DNA of 64,000 bases from Photobacterium sp. JCM 19050 (GCA_001310455.1 BAXG01000016.1:35045-99044); one strand, 5' to 3'; positions 37,062 to 46,973 are shown, counted from the first letter of the stretch. Notes: generated by a model not told the origin, from the letters alone. Program-made: numbers and translations.

Positions 37062-39699
37062 ATGGAACTATCCCGCCGAAATTTCCTGAAGCTCAATTGC
37101 CACTGCAATTGCAGTCAACGGCCTTACCATTTTTCCCGCCAGCAAAGTGTTTGCTGACGATACCAAAGTTATTCCATCTGCCACGCACTATGTCCATTCA
37201 AAGCTGTAGTGAAAAATGGCAAGCTTATCGGTGTTCAGCCGGTAAACGATGTCGACCCGTTTCCAACTGAAATGCTGACAAAAGGTGTACTGAGCCGCAC
37301 GTATGATGACACCCGTATCAAATACCCAATGGTACGCAAGTCCTTTTACGAAGATCCACTCGGTGACCATAAACCCCATCTTCGCGGTAAAGAACCTTTT
37401 GTACGGGTCGACTGGAATACTGCCATTGCACTGGTTTCCTATGCCATTGCCAAAACCATTGAGAATCACGGTAACGAAGCGATCTTCAGCTCTTCTTACG
37501 GCGGTTGGTCCCATGCCGGCCTTATGCGCCCTCAAACCTTGCAGGGTCGTTTCTTTAACTTGATTGGTGGCCAAAGCACCTGCGCCGGTGACTATTCAGC
37601 AGGTGCATCCGAAGTCATTCTGCCGCACATTATCGGTGACCTGGAAGTTTACTCACCACAGACTGCCTGGAAGGTGATTGAGGAAAACACCGAATTAATG
37701 GTGTTTATCGGTTGCGACCCTTGGAAAACCAATCGAGTGGAATTCCGAGTTGCCGATCACTCCATGCAGAAACACTGGGAAGCATTTGCCGAAAAAGGTA
37801 TCAAGTTCATCTCGATCAACCCTCAGCAAACTGAGACCGATAAGGCACTGGGCAGTGAGATGATCCATATCCGTCCGGGTACCGATACGGCGCTGTTTAC
37901 AGCCATGAGCTATTACCTCTACAAATCAGGTAAGTACGACAAAGCCTACATCGAGAAATACACCGTCGGTTTTGACAAATACTTGGCCTATCTGGCCGGT
38001 TGGGAAGACGGTGTAGAGAAGACCCCTGAATGGGCAGAGCAGATCACCGGATTGAGTGCCAAGGAAATTACGGATCTTGCAGATCTTATTATGGCCAAGC
38101 GTACGCAACTGGCAGCCGGCTGGGCACTTCAGCGCGCTGACCACGGTGAGATGATTCACTGGGCAATCATCAACTTTGCCGCAATGGCCGGTAAAATTGG
38201 TAAGCCGGGTGAGGGTGCTGGTTTCAGTTGGCACTACGGTAACGGTGGCATGCCACAATCCGGTAAGCGGATGCCAATCGGCCTTTCCCAGGGCCGTAAC
38301 CCGATCACAACCACCTGTCCTGTAGTGTTGATTTCAGAAATGCTGAAAAATCCGGGCGGTGATTACACCCGTGACGGTGCTAACCTGAAATTCCCGAAAG
38401 CCAAGCTCATTTATAACGCCGGCAATAACCTGTTCTCTCACCAGCAAAACACCAACGAGCTGATTGAGGCGATGAATGCAAACATCGATACCTATATCTG
38501 TCAGGATGCCTGGTGGTGTGCCTCAGCCCGCTATGCCGATATTGTTCTGCCAAGCACAACAACACTTGAGCGGAACGATCTCACTTCCGGCGGTACATAC
38601 AGCAATAACAAGATCTACGCGATGCGCCAGATTATTGAGCCTGTTGGTGAAAGCCGGGATGACTATGAAATCTTCTCGCGCCTTGCCTTTATGTTTAATG
38701 TGTATGACCAGTACACCGGCGGCAAGAGCATGATGGAGCACCTGCGCGAAGCGTATGCAAACTCATCAGCAACGGAAGATTTTGACGTGTTTTGGGAAAA
38801 GGGAATTGCCCATGTAGATACGCCGGCTGACGCAGATGCATTCGTCCGCCATGGTCAATTCTACGAAGATCCTGAGAAGAATCCGCTGCATACGCCATCC
38901 GGTAAGATTGAGCTTTACAGTAAGACCATCGATTCGTTAAAGGTGGCAGATTGCCCTCCGGTTCCGAAGTGGTTGCCGCCTTTCGAGTGGCTGGGTAACG
39001 CAAGAAGGGGCAGGTTCAGGTCCTGAGTCCGCACCCATGGATGCGTTTGCACTCCCAGATGGCGAATGCTGATGTGAACGCCTATGAAAGTGTTGATGGT
39101 CGCCAGGCCGTGATGATGAACAAAGACGATGCGGCAGAGCGCGGTATTAAAGACGGCGATTTGGTGGAAGTGTATAACGAACGTGGCGCTTTGATTGGCG
39201 GTGCGCGCATCATCGAAGGCGCAATGCGCGGCGTTATCTACATTCACGAAGGCGCCTGGATTCAGCTTGACAGCAAAGGCCGCTGTAACTCCGGTTCCAT
39301 CAATATGCTGACCAGTGCCAAGCCTGCAAGTGGTCTGAGCCAGGCAACCAGTGCCAATACCTGTTTGGCGTACTTCAAAAAATGCACCAATCCGGAGTCT
39401 GCCAATAAAGCTTATGAACCACCAAAGATGGTGAAGGCTGAATACCGGTTGACCTATGGGCGCTTCAGCTTGGAGAGCGACTGAAGAAAATTGGTGGTGC
39501 CGGTGGCCACAAGCAATCCAAAGGGGAGCAACTGTTCTACAGCAGCTGTACTCTCTGTCACGCTGCGCCAAATCCTGGTGATTACACAATCCGTCAATGG
39601 AAGGGCATTACCAATTCCATGTTCCCACGCGCCGGTTTGTCAGAAGATGATCGTAAGCTGGTTCTGGAATTCCTGAACGAGCACGCCAAGAAAGAGTAA
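37062..39699 (+). CDS. TorA-like S/N-oxide reductase with C-terminal heme-c domain (copy 1), frameshifted
   Basis: Periplasmic molybdoenzyme of the DMSO/TMAO reductase family, about 880 residues after repair. A twin-arginine signal (LSRRNFLK) is followed by typical motifs: GKEPFVRVDWNTAIAL, GDYSAGASEVILPH with the expected Mo-ligand serine, CDPWKTNRVEFRVAD, and LVEVYNERGALIGGARI in the dinucleotide-binding domain. After the usual TorA end comes a linker and a monoheme module, FYSSCTLCHAAPNPGDY, ending HAKKE. E. coli TorA lacks this module, but TorC ends in one like it. Frame breaks lie near 37105, 37190, 39006 and 39440; the last three are repaired by one G or A. It is divergent from torC. 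The weak ribosome site at 37062 leaves the start slightly uncertain. Confidence 0.85.
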
Positions 39700-39723
39700 G
39701 CAAGTTCGGCATCCTAAATGACT

Positions 39724-39750
39724 AAACGGCTCCCTCGGGAGCCGTTTTTA
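39724..39750 (+). terminator. terminator after the first torA-like gene
   Basis: Stem AAACGGCTCCC / GGGAGCCGTTT with T residues, 25 bp after the stop. Confidence 0.8.
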
Positions 39751-39872
39751 CAGGTATCTGCTGACCCTACCCCCCAAAAAGTGCGTCCGCTTCTGTGTCA
39801 AATACCCTTGAAAGGAAGCAGCCATTCCTTCAGGTGTTTTCCTTGAATTGAACGCACTGAAATCTCTCGGAA

Positions 39873-40286
39873 TTACGCACCTTGAGGGGGTTTGGGTACA
39901 TAGGTGACGTTTACACCCTTGAATGTTCCCGGGTTTGATGCTGGTTTTACATGCTCTGGAAACCCTAATACAAGTTTGGAGGCTGACTTCCAGCGAACTG
40001 TCAGTTCAACGTCTGACGGATAGATGGCGTAAAAAATCTGTTCTGTCTTATCTTGCTGCTTTCTTGAGCTCAGCCACACCTGGATCTCCTGTGGCCGGTT
40101 TTTGCATGACTTTGATGTCTGGAACACCTGCCAGTTTCCATCCGGAGAGACTAAAACGTCGTGCTCTGATACAGAACAATTCCCGTTACTTCCAAAAGGA
40201 TTAGGTGCCAGGCCTATTGAGAGGGCTGCGCCATATAATACTGCGATTAAAGCCGATACCTTGGCGAATGTAAGTTTGAATGTCAT
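39873..40286 (-). CDS. hypothetical secreted or membrane-anchored protein
   Basis: A 137-residue protein that I do not recognise. The N-terminal hydrophobic stretch (VSALIAVLYGAALSIGLAP) is a signal peptide or anchor. The remainder is soluble with a pattern of beta strands (DVLVSPDGNWQVFQT, EQIFYAIYPSDVELTVRW) and two cysteines (NCSVSEH and KSCKN) that could form a disulfide. Similar small proteins of unknown function occur in Vibrionaceae. It is monocistronic between the two torA-like genes and is not obviously related to them. Confidence 0.6.
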   Translation of the reverse strand: MTFKLTFAKVSALIAVLYGAALSIGLAPNPFGSNGNCSVSEHDVLVSPDGNWQVFQTSKSCKNRPQEIQVWLSSRKQQDKTEQIFYAIYPSDVELTVRWKSASKLVLGFPEHVKPASNPGTFKGVNVTYVPKPPQGA

Positions 40287-40560
40287 TGTTACCGCATTTG
40301 AGAGACTGGCACATTTGATTTGCGCTAATGTAGGGCAAATCAGCTTACGCTATCAATGAAGGAGAGGTGTTTCATTTCACATTGTGTGATGAAAACGCAG
40401 TTTCATTCGACATCCATCATCAACTACTTTCTTACATTTTCCGGATCAATATCCAGTTTGTATAAAAATATCCTCAGCCAATCTAACTTTGTTGGGCATA
40501 AAATGATTAGGCATGGTAGAACACAGAAAATAGATAACTATATAAAAGAGACCACCGTTT

Positions 40561-40731
40561 ATGCTGCCGACATTGTACTGCCCAAAGTGTCATGAAGAAG
40601 AGGACTTTGCATTTGATACGCTCACTGGTCTTTGCTTTTGCGCCTGTGGCAACGTGATTTTTCTCTCCGATGAAGAGAGGGAGCAGATGCAAATTTTTGC
40701 TCAAATTCAGGAGAGAGAAGCAGAGAAATAA
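40561..40731 (+). CDS. 56-residue zinc-ribbon-like protein
   Basis: A small frame starting at an ATG at 40561 with an AGAG-like site. It encodes 56 residues with the pattern YCPKCH, then about 14 residues, then CFCACG, which resembles a compact zinc ribbon. A charged helix follows (SDEEREQMQIFAQIQERE). The cysteine spacing argues that it is real despite its size. Function unknown. It lies alone, between the hypothetical gene and the PAP2 gene, and precedes the latter by 182 bp. Confidence 0.5.
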   Translation: MLPTLYCPKCHEEEDFAFDTLTGLCFCACGNVIFLSDEEREQMQIFAQIQEREAEK

Positions 40732-40913
40732 AAAAACTGATAAATTTATCAGCGATGAACTTCATGATTAATAGAGGTTTAGCTTCCATATGAAAATGAA
40801 ACAATAGTTTATCTAGTCATCACAATATTGCATCAAATACAACACCCTTGTTACACTATTGATTAGGATGTATCAGATATGAGACGTTTCTGATCGAAAC
40901 AAAGGAATGTTGT

Positions 40914-41447
40914 ATGACGAAAAATATTGCGATAACGATATTATTTTTCATTTTTTCCTCTCCTTCCAAGGCCGGTGACAAGTCCCATCTGGAGCAATAC
41001 GGTGACATTGCTGAATATGGCATTCCTGTGTTTGCAGGGCTCGTTGCCGTTATGCATGGTGACGGTGATGGCCTTGTCAGGCTCGGTGAAGGGGCGTTGT
41101 ACACAGCTGTTGCTACTCATACCCTAAAAGCAGCTATCAGTGCCCGTCGCCCAAATGGCAATAACAATGACTCTTTCCCTTCTGGCCATACGTCATCTGC
41201 TTTTCAGGGAGCTGCATTCCTGCAATTTGAATACGGCTGGCAATACGGTGTGCCTGCATTGTTGGCCGCAACTGTCGTTGGATATTCACGGGTAGATTCA
41301 GATCACCATTACTGGCGTGATGTCGCGGCAGGTGCATTATTAGCTACCGGGATCCAGTACGGGGTATCTCAGGGTGGATACTCCCTGACTTTTTCTCCAT
41401 TCGTTGAAGGTGATGCCGTTGGTCTGATGGCGCACATGTCGTTTTAG
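40914..41447 (+). CDS. PAP2-superfamily phosphatase, periplasmic
   Basis: A 177-residue acid-phosphatase-like protein with a Sec signal (cleavage near SPSKAGD). The three PAP2 motifs are present: KAAISARRPNG (KxxxxxxRP), PSGHTSSAF (PSGH) and SRVDSDHHYWRDVAAG (SRxxxxxHxxxD). It should hydrolyse phosphate esters, for example of lipids, at the periplasmic face; the substrate is unknown. It is short for the lipid-phosphatase branch and lacks most membrane helices, so it may be a soluble or outer-membrane-associated form. The ribosome site is AAGGAA. Confidence 0.85.
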   Translation: MTKNIAITILFFIFSSPSKAGDKSHLEQYGDIAEYGIPVFAGLVAVMHGDGDGLVRLGEGALYTAVATHTLKAAISARRPNGNNNDSFPSGHTSSAFQGAAFLQFEYGWQYGVPALLAATVVGYSRVDSDHHYWRDVAAGALLATGIQYGVSQGGYSLTFSPFVEGDAVGLMAHMSF

Positions 41448-41566
41448 TGTCCCTGTATTCTCTGTGCGTTTGGGTAATCAACACGACCGCCAGCACCTTT
41501 TGATTCAAAAAACTTTTGCTTGTGTCGCGCTGAAACCAACGACCGTATTCCTTGCTGTTCAAACGC

Positions 41567-41591
41567 AAAAAAGCCCCAGGGCTACTGGGGC
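41567..41591 (-). terminator. terminator after the second torA-like gene
   Basis: On the minus strand the stem GCCCCAG / CTGGGGC is followed by six Ts, 46 bases after the stop. Confidence 0.85.
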
Positions 41592-41636
41592 AAAGGTTTA
41601 AATAGGAGAACATCAAATCAGAGAAAGAACACGAAA

Positions 41637-44315
41637 TCAGCTTTTTGCCGCGTGCTTGTAGAGGTATTCAAGCACCAGTTTGCGGTCTTCTGCGGACAGC
41701 CCGGCTCTTGGGAACATTGAATTGGTGATACCTTCCCACTGGGCGCGAGTATGGGCCGATGGGTTGGGAGCTGCGTGGCACATCGTGCAACTGCTGTAAA
41801 ACAATTGTTCACCACGGCTTTTTTCTTCTTTCTTTACTCCCGCCTTTTTCTTGTGAAGCATGGCGACCCGGCCTTGAATATTCAGCAGCGCTAATGGCAC
41901 ATTGGCGCCGTTATTCGGCCCTGTTGGTTTGATGATTACCGGAGCTTGGTATGCTTCATTCGGTCCGCAAGGGTTTGTACATTTTTTGTAGTAAGCGAGG
42001 CAGGTATTCGCACTTGTGCCCTGACTGAGCCCGCCACATGGTTTGTCGGAAGTGATGATATTTATTTGTCCACTGTTGCAACGGCCGTATTTGTCCAGTG
42101 ATAACCATGCTCCTTCGTGCAGGCAGGCTACACCCCGTTTGAGCTCTTTGGTCAATTTTGCGCCGCAAAGCAATGCACCACGATCATTGTAAAGCTCAAC
42201 GATATCACCTTCCTCAATTCCCTGTTCCTTGGCATCCGCTTCGTGAATCAGCAGGTACTGACGGCCATCTACACATTCGTATTTGTTGGTGTCTGCATTC
42301 GCCATTTGGGAGTGCAGACGCATCCAAGGGTGTGGGCTGAGGATATGGAGTTGGCCTTTTTCAGCATTCCCGAGGAATTCGAACGGTGGCATGTAAGTTG
42401 GCACCGGAGGGCAGTCTGGCAAGTGCATTCCGGCGATAGCTTCGCTGTACATCTCAATTTTGCCGGATGGAGTATGCAGCGGATTTTTCTCTGGATCGTT
42501 GTAAAACGCCCCGTGCCTTTGCCACATGTCTGCTTCTTTTGGTACAGGCAAATGGGTGACCCCATTTTCCCAGAAAGCGTCAAATGACTGTATACCTGCT
42601 GCAGATGAGCGACCATATGCTTCATGCAACAGCGTCATCATGTCTTTGCCTCCATCGGTGAACTTGTCTTCAACGTGGAAAACGGCTGACAGTCGGCGGA
42701 ATATTTCCCAGTCATCCAGGCTTTCACCGAGTGGCTCGATCACTTTACGCATGGCGTAAATTTTATCGTTGCTGTAGGTACCGCCTGAAGTGATGTCATC
42801 ACGCTCGAGTGCAGACGTGGCCGGGAGAACAATATCGGCAAACCGGGCAGAAGCACACCACCAGGTATCCTGGCAAACGTAGGTTTCCACCTTGTCATTC
42901 ATTGCCTTGAGAAGGGCGTTAAGATTTTGCTGGTGGGAGAACAGGTTATTCCCTGAGTTGTAAATCATGCTGATATCCGGGAATTTGAGTGTTGCACCGT
43001 TATAGGTGAACGCTTTACCGGGGTTTTTCAGCATTTCGGAAATCATCACAACCGGACACCCGGCGGATACAGCATTAAAACCTTGGCCCAGTGTAACTGG
43101 CAGATTGGCTCCGGACTGTGGCATTCCGCCGTTACCGTAGTGCCAACTGAAACCAAAGCCTTCGCCCGGTTTACCAATTTTGCCCGCCATCGCGGCGAAG
43201 TTAATGATTGCCCAGTGCACCATTTCGCCGTGGTCAGCGCGTTGTAGCGCCCAACCGGCAGCAATTTGGGTTTTCTTGTTACGGAACAATTCAGCCAGTT
43301 GGCGAATTTCGTTTGCAGAAATACCAGTTATCGCCGCTGCCCAGTCAGGTGTCTTGGCGGTGCCGTCTGTTTTTCCGGTGAGGTAATCGAGGTAGCGCTG
43401 GTAGCCGACGGTATATTTTTCAAGATACTTCTCGTCAACCAGATTGGCGTCATGGAGGTGGTAGGCCATCGCGTTGAACAGGGCTGTATCGGTTCCCGGT
43501 GTGATTTCTACCCATTCACTGCTTAAGTTACGGTCTGTAGTGGTGCGTTTGGGGTTGATTGAAATGAACCGGATTCCTTTTTCTTTCCATTTCAGCCAGT
43601 GGCTTTGCATTTGGTGATCAGCAACACGGAACTCGACTCGGTTAGTTTTCCAAGGATCACAACCGACGAGTACAAAGACTTCGGTGTGTTTTTCAATAAC
43701 CGGCCAGGCGGTTTGAGGCGAATAGACTTCCATATTGCCGACGACGTGCGGCAGGATGACGGTTGAAGCACCGGCTGAGTAGTCACCAATGGTTGTGCTG
43801 GCACCCCCGATTAGGTTAAAGAACCTGCCCTGAACCACAGGAGGACGGAGAAGGCCGGCATTTGACCATCCGTCGTAGGACGAATCAAAAATGCCCTGAT
43901 TTCCTTTTGTTTCAATGGTGCGGAGAATGGCATCGGCAGTGAGTTGTAGTGCGGTCTCCCAACTTACCCGGACAAAAGGTTCCTTACCGCGAAGTGCCGG
44001 CTTGGTGTCGCCATCCAGGTTTTCCAGATAGGACTTTCTCACCATCGGGTATTTGATACGGGTCTCACTGAATGTACGACTCATTAATCCGTCAATCAGC
44101 ATGTCAGTTGGCAGTGGGTCAATGTCTTCCCTGGGTTGGATCCCGATCAGCTCACTGTTTCTGATGATGGCGTAAAAAGGTCCCCAGTGTGAAGCGCTGG
44201 GAATTTTCTGTACATCATCAGCAAACGCGAAATTGACGGGGAAAAGTGATAGGCCGTTGGCTGCAACTGCAGTCGCCAGCGCAGACTTCAGGAAGTCTCG
44301 GCGTGATAAGGGCAT
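41637..44315 (-). CDS. TorA-like S/N-oxide reductase with C-terminal heme-c domain (copy 2)
   Basis: Intact 892-residue paralogue of the reductase at 37062. A Tat signal (LSRRDFLKSALATAVAANG) starts at the ATG at 44315, which has a GGAG site. GKEPFVRVSWETALQL, GDYSAGASTVILPH with the Mo-ligand serine and CDPWKTNRVEFRVAD follow. After the reductase core there is a Lys-rich linker (HKKKAGVKKEEKSRGEQ) and a monoheme domain, FYSSCTMCHAAPNPSAH, ending YLYKHAAKS. The intact frame shows that the fusion in copy 1 is genuine. The fused heme could accept electrons directly from the NapC-like part of TorC and feed the molybdenum site; this is inference. The substrate may be TMAO, DMSO, or another S/N-oxide. 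Confidence 0.9.
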   Translation of the reverse strand: MPLSRRDFLKSALATAVAANGLSLFPVNFAFADDVQKIPSASHWGPFYAIIRNSELIGIQPREDIDPLPTDMLIDGLMSRTFSETRIKYPMVRKSYLENLDGDTKPALRGKEPFVRVSWETALQLTADAILRTIETKGNQGIFDSSYDGWSNAGLLRPPVVQGRFFNLIGGASTTIGDYSAGASTVILPHVVGNMEVYSPQTAWPVIEKHTEVFVLVGCDPWKTNRVEFRVADHQMQSHWLKWKEKGIRFISINPKRTTTDRNLSSEWVEITPGTDTALFNAMAYHLHDANLVDEKYLEKYTVGYQRYLDYLTGKTDGTAKTPDWAAAITGISANEIRQLAELFRNKKTQIAAGWALQRADHGEMVHWAIINFAAMAGKIGKPGEGFGFSWHYGNGGMPQSGANLPVTLGQGFNAVSAGCPVVMISEMLKNPGKAFTYNGATLKFPDISMIYNSGNNLFSHQQNLNALLKAMNDKVETYVCQDTWWCASARFADIVLPATSALERDDITSGGTYSNDKIYAMRKVIEPLGESLDDWEIFRRLSAVFHVEDKFTDGGKDMMTLLHEAYGRSSAAGIQSFDAFWENGVTHLPVPKEADMWQRHGAFYNDPEKNPLHTPSGKIEMYSEAIAGMHLPDCPPVPTYMPPFEFLGNAEKGQLHILSPHPWMRLHSQMANADTNKYECVDGRQYLLIHEADAKEQGIEEGDIVELYNDRGALLCGAKLTKELKRGVACLHEGAWLSLDKYGRCNSGQINIITSDKPCGGLSQGTSANTCLAYYKKCTNPCGPNEAYQAPVIIKPTGPNNGANVPLALLNIQGRVAMLHKKKAGVKKEEKSRGEQLFYSSCTMCHAAPNPSAHTRAQWEGITNSMFPRAGLSAEDRKLVLEYLYKHAAKS

Positions 44316-44634
44316 GGGATACTCCACGTTATTGTTGTTATTGCCGTACTGCGCTATGTGTATTCCCACCAGAAATTCAGATTTCAACTGGTGGGAAATC
44401 ATAGCGTTGGGCGCGAGTCCGGTTCCCTCATGTTATTCCTCATTAATCCACATAAATAATAAGGAATAGGTGAATCATAGTTTTCGCAATTGATACATGC
44501 TTCCTGTGCCTTACTGCACCTACCCTCATCTACGTTGTAAAAGGGGAGGTCGTAGCACAGATGTTGCAACCCATCTTGATAAGCGTATATTTGTCAGACA
44601 ATTAAAATTAGTAAGAAAATCAGTTGGAACTGCT

Positions 44635-45570
44635 ATGAAAGAACTCGCTGCTTTGGCACAGCCCGGTGTGCTGTCTAACCCAACCACCCATGTTGAGTAT
44701 CTGACTTTTGTACTGAAAGATCAGTGGTTTGATATGGAAGAAATCAACGACGCACTGAGCCAGTTGCTGGGTATTGGTAAGTCTATTTTGCAGAAAGACC
44801 TCACATCCAATTTAACTGTTTCTATGGGTTTTTCCGCCAACGCATGGCCAATTCTGTTCCCTGACGTTGCTTTGCCGGAAGAACTCCATACATTCCCGGC
44901 CATGAAAAACGGCCGTCGTGAGTTCCCGTCTACCGCGGGTGATATTTTTCTGATGATCAAGTCGGAGCGTATGGACCTGAATTTCCAGGCGGCGAAACAT
45001 GCCGCTAGAGCGCTGTCCCAGATTGCTGACCTGATTGAGGATATTCAGGGCTTCAAGTACCTCGATAACCGCGACATGATTGACTTTGTGGACGGAACAG
45101 AAAACCCGGTAGCCGATGAGCGTGTTGAAGCGGTGTTGGTCAAAGAAGGGGATAACCGAGGCGGCAGTTACCTGACCGTTCAGCGTTATGTAGACCGTCA
45201 GGGCCTGTGGGATCAGCAGACAACCGAGCACCAGGAAAAAGTGATTGGCCGTACTAAGATGGACAACATTGAACTGGATGAGAGCACTAAGCCGGCTTGG
45301 GCGCACAACGCCAAAAGCAAAGTGGAAGTGGATGGCGAAGAAGTCAAAATGCTGCGTCAGAACCGCCCATATGGCAATGCGATGGAGCACGGCACGATGT
45401 TTATCGGATTTGCTGAAACGCCAAGCATTCTGGAGACTTCGCTGACCCAAATGATTACCGCTGACGAGCATGGTCACTACGATCGCCTTTTGGATTTTGT
45501 AGAAGCGAAAACCGGTGCGAATTATTTCTTGCCTCCAATGGCGTTTATCGAAGACAGATTCGATGACTGA
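44635..45570 (+). CDS. DyP-type heme peroxidase (YfeX-like)
   Basis: A 311-residue dye-decolourising peroxidase. The DyP signature FVDGTENP carries the distal catalytic aspartate, and EHGTMFIGFAETPSILE lies after the expected proximal histidine region. RRPNGNAMEHG-like residues (RQNRPYGNAMEHG) line the heme pocket. There is no signal peptide, consistent with the cytoplasmic YfeX branch, which oxidises porphyrinogens and dyes using H2O2. I start at MKELAALAQPG (44635) because of the GGA site and the family length; the upstream open frame is not conserved-looking. No encapsulin gene is adjacent. Confidence 0.9.
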   Translation: MKELAALAQPGVLSNPTTHVEYLTFVLKDQWFDMEEINDALSQLLGIGKSILQKDLTSNLTVSMGFSANAWPILFPDVALPEELHTFPAMKNGRREFPSTAGDIFLMIKSERMDLNFQAAKHAARALSQIADLIEDIQGFKYLDNRDMIDFVDGTENPVADERVEAVLVKEGDNRGGSYLTVQRYVDRQGLWDQQTTEHQEKVIGRTKMDNIELDESTKPAWAHNAKSKVEVDGEEVKMLRQNRPYGNAMEHGTMFIGFAETPSILETSLTQMITADEHGHYDRLLDFVEAKTGANYFLPPMAFIEDRFDD

Positions 45571-45598
45571 TTTTTAAAACAGGAATCAATAATGAAAT

Positions 45599-45624
45599 GC
45601 CGGGTGATTTTTGCCCGGCTTTTT
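45599..45624 (+). terminator. terminator after the DyP peroxidase gene
   Basis: Stem GCCGGG / CCCGGC followed by five Ts, 28 bases after the stop. Confidence 0.8.
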
Positions 45625-45706
45625 CTTTGTTGTCGCATGGGAAGAACGCCTTCTCTGACTCCGTGTGCCTAGGCTCAAAGTGACTGATTGCACAAAGGGA
45701 GGGGGT

Positions 45707-46123
45707 ATGTTTAAAAGAATTATGGTGCCGGTTGACCTTCGTTGTCCGGGTGAGCTTTCCAATACCTTGGAAATTGCCTGTGAGATTGCCAAAACAACGA
45801 ACGCGGCGTTGCTGTTCGTCGGGGTTACTGCTTCTGCACCAACAGAGATCGCACACAATCCGGAAGAGTTTTCACAAAAGCTGAGCGCATTGGGACAGGA
45901 ATTTGGAGAAAAGCACGGACTGACCGTCGAGAGCCATGCCTTTACCAGTCATGATCCAGCCGTGGATGTAGACAAAAAGCTGCTTGAAGCTATCGATATG
46001 TTCGAGGTTGACCTTGTTGTAATGGCAACGCATGTACCTGGCATCAGGGAATACCTGTTTGGCTCTGTCGGAAACCGGGTTGCTTCACATGCCAAGGTGT
46101 CGGTATTCCTTGTGAGGGTTTAG
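45707..46123 (+). CDS. universal stress protein, UspA family
   Basis: A 138-residue single Usp domain. It starts MFKRIMVPVDL at an ATG (45707) with an exceptionally strong AGGGAGGGGG site. The nucleotide-binding loop at the end, MATHVPGIREYLFGSVGNRVA, is the G-x2-G-x9-G-S/T pattern typical of ATP-binding family members (split here as MATHVPGIREYLF and GSVGNRVA). It closes with VSVFLVRV. It probably dimerises and responds to stress or growth arrest; the specific role is unknown. A terminator follows at 46181. Confidence 0.9.
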   Translation: MFKRIMVPVDLRCPGELSNTLEIACEIAKTTNAALLFVGVTASAPTEIAHNPEEFSQKLSALGQEFGEKHGLTVESHAFTSHDPAVDVDKKLLEAIDMFEVDLVVMATHVPGIREYLFGSVGNRVASHAKVSVFLVRV

Positions 46124-46180
46124 CGCTAAAAAAAGAGAAAGCGCAATTCAGATTAACTGTGTGTTGATGCTCAAATAATG

Positions 46181-46208
46181 AAAGGGGCGTAGTTTTCGCC
46201 CCTTTTTT
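46181..46208. terminator. terminator between usp and tautomerase genes
   Basis: Stem AAAGGGGCG / CGCCCCTTT with a T run; serves both convergent genes. Confidence 0.8.
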
Positions 46209-46217
46209 GTAAAGTGA

Positions 46218-46406
46218 CTATTCTTTGTCTGCGTGGAGGGTGCCACCTCTTCCCCAGTGCTCTTCATCGAAATTCTGTAAAAAGACAGTGACTGCCTCCG
46301 GTTTTACACCGTAACACTCTTCAAAAGCTTCAGTAATTCTTTTCACTAACAGGGCTTTCTGTTCTTTAGTACGTCCGGGGGATTGTTGGACTGTGACGAC
46401 CGGCAT
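46218..46406 (-). CDS. 4-oxalocrotonate tautomerase-family enzyme
   Basis: A 62-residue tautomerase subunit. Proline follows the initiator methionine (MPVVTVQQSPGRTKEQKA), the catalytic Pro1 of the family, and an arginine lies in SPGRT as expected for Arg11. These proteins form hexamers and interconvert keto and enol forms of 2-oxo acids. No aromatic-degradation genes are near, so the substrate is unknown. It is monocistronic. Confidence 0.88.
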   Translation of the reverse strand: MPVVTVQQSPGRTKEQKALLVKRITEAFEECYGVKPEAVTVFLQNFDEEHWGRGGTLHADKE

Positions 46407-46496
46407 AACGCTTTCCTCCGTTATCTGATTTTATCCAGTATCATCCATGAGTTTTGACTATGAATGTCAAGGCGATACAAGCGTCAAGTGGATAGT

Positions 46497-46973
46497 TCAA
46501 TTGAGGCTGGAAAACGCCCTTTGATTGAAGAGCTCGCTGGTCGATGTTAAGAGCTTCAGCTTTTTGATTTGCGGATGAGCTGGATTTACCACGACGACAT
46601 TTTCCAGTGCGCTCGGTACGGCGGCTGAGGGAACTAAAAGGCCAACATTCTGGCAGGACTGTAGCCACTCTGTACCGATTCCTCTGGTTTGCAGCCCGTG
46701 TGGGTAGGCATCCCAGTCGTTGGGCAAAGAGGCGGGATCCAACCTGTCTACGAACTGATCGGGAAGCTCATAAGTACCCAGCCGAAATGATTTTGGTACC
46801 AGACGTGGTGTTGGGAGGTAGTTGGCCATCTCCAGCATGGAGACCGCAGCTGACGGAGAAAAATACATTACCGGGATGCCAGGTTGGTTCCATCTGGCTC
46901 CATCATTAAAACTGGCACCCATCCCGGAGTAGTTTTCCAGATATTGTTCGGGGCAGATGCGAAACAGCTTCAC
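46497..46973 (-). CDS. RES-domain toxin
   Basis: A 158-residue RES-domain protein. The conserved block GARWNQPGIPVMYFSPSAA followed by SMLEMANYL contains the Arg, Tyr, Ser and Glu residues characteristic of the family, and the C-terminal AVPSALENVVVVNPAHPQ is also typical. Characterised RES toxins are ADP-ribosyltransferase-like enzymes that degrade NAD+ or modify a target and arrest growth. It overlaps the upstream Xre/ParS-type antitoxin by four bases (ATGA), the usual antitoxin-first order. The frame is intact with all key residues, so it should be functional. Confidence 0.88.
   Translation of the reverse strand: MKLFRICPEQYLENYSGMGASFNDGARWNQPGIPVMYFSPSAAVSMLEMANYLPTPRLVPKSFRLGTYELPDQFVDRLDPASLPNDWDAYPHGLQTRGIGTEWLQSCQNVGLLVPSAAVPSALENVVVVNPAHPQIKKLKLLTSTSELFNQRAFSSLN

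Noticed and set aside
37062..39699. torA copy 1 as a decayed pseudogene
   Set aside because: Four breaks, but three are one-base homopolymer losses and all catalytic motifs are intact; the same error type affects gcvP and other essential genes.
39769..39895. possible small inverted-repeat (MITE-like) element
   Set aside because: The ends (CCCCCCAAAAAGTGCGT and ACGCACCTTGAGGGGG) match only partly and one end is coding; no target duplication was seen.
44635..45570. encapsulin cargo for the DyP peroxidase
   Set aside because: No encapsulin shell gene is adjacent and the C-terminus ends at the catalytic domain without a cargo-loading tail.
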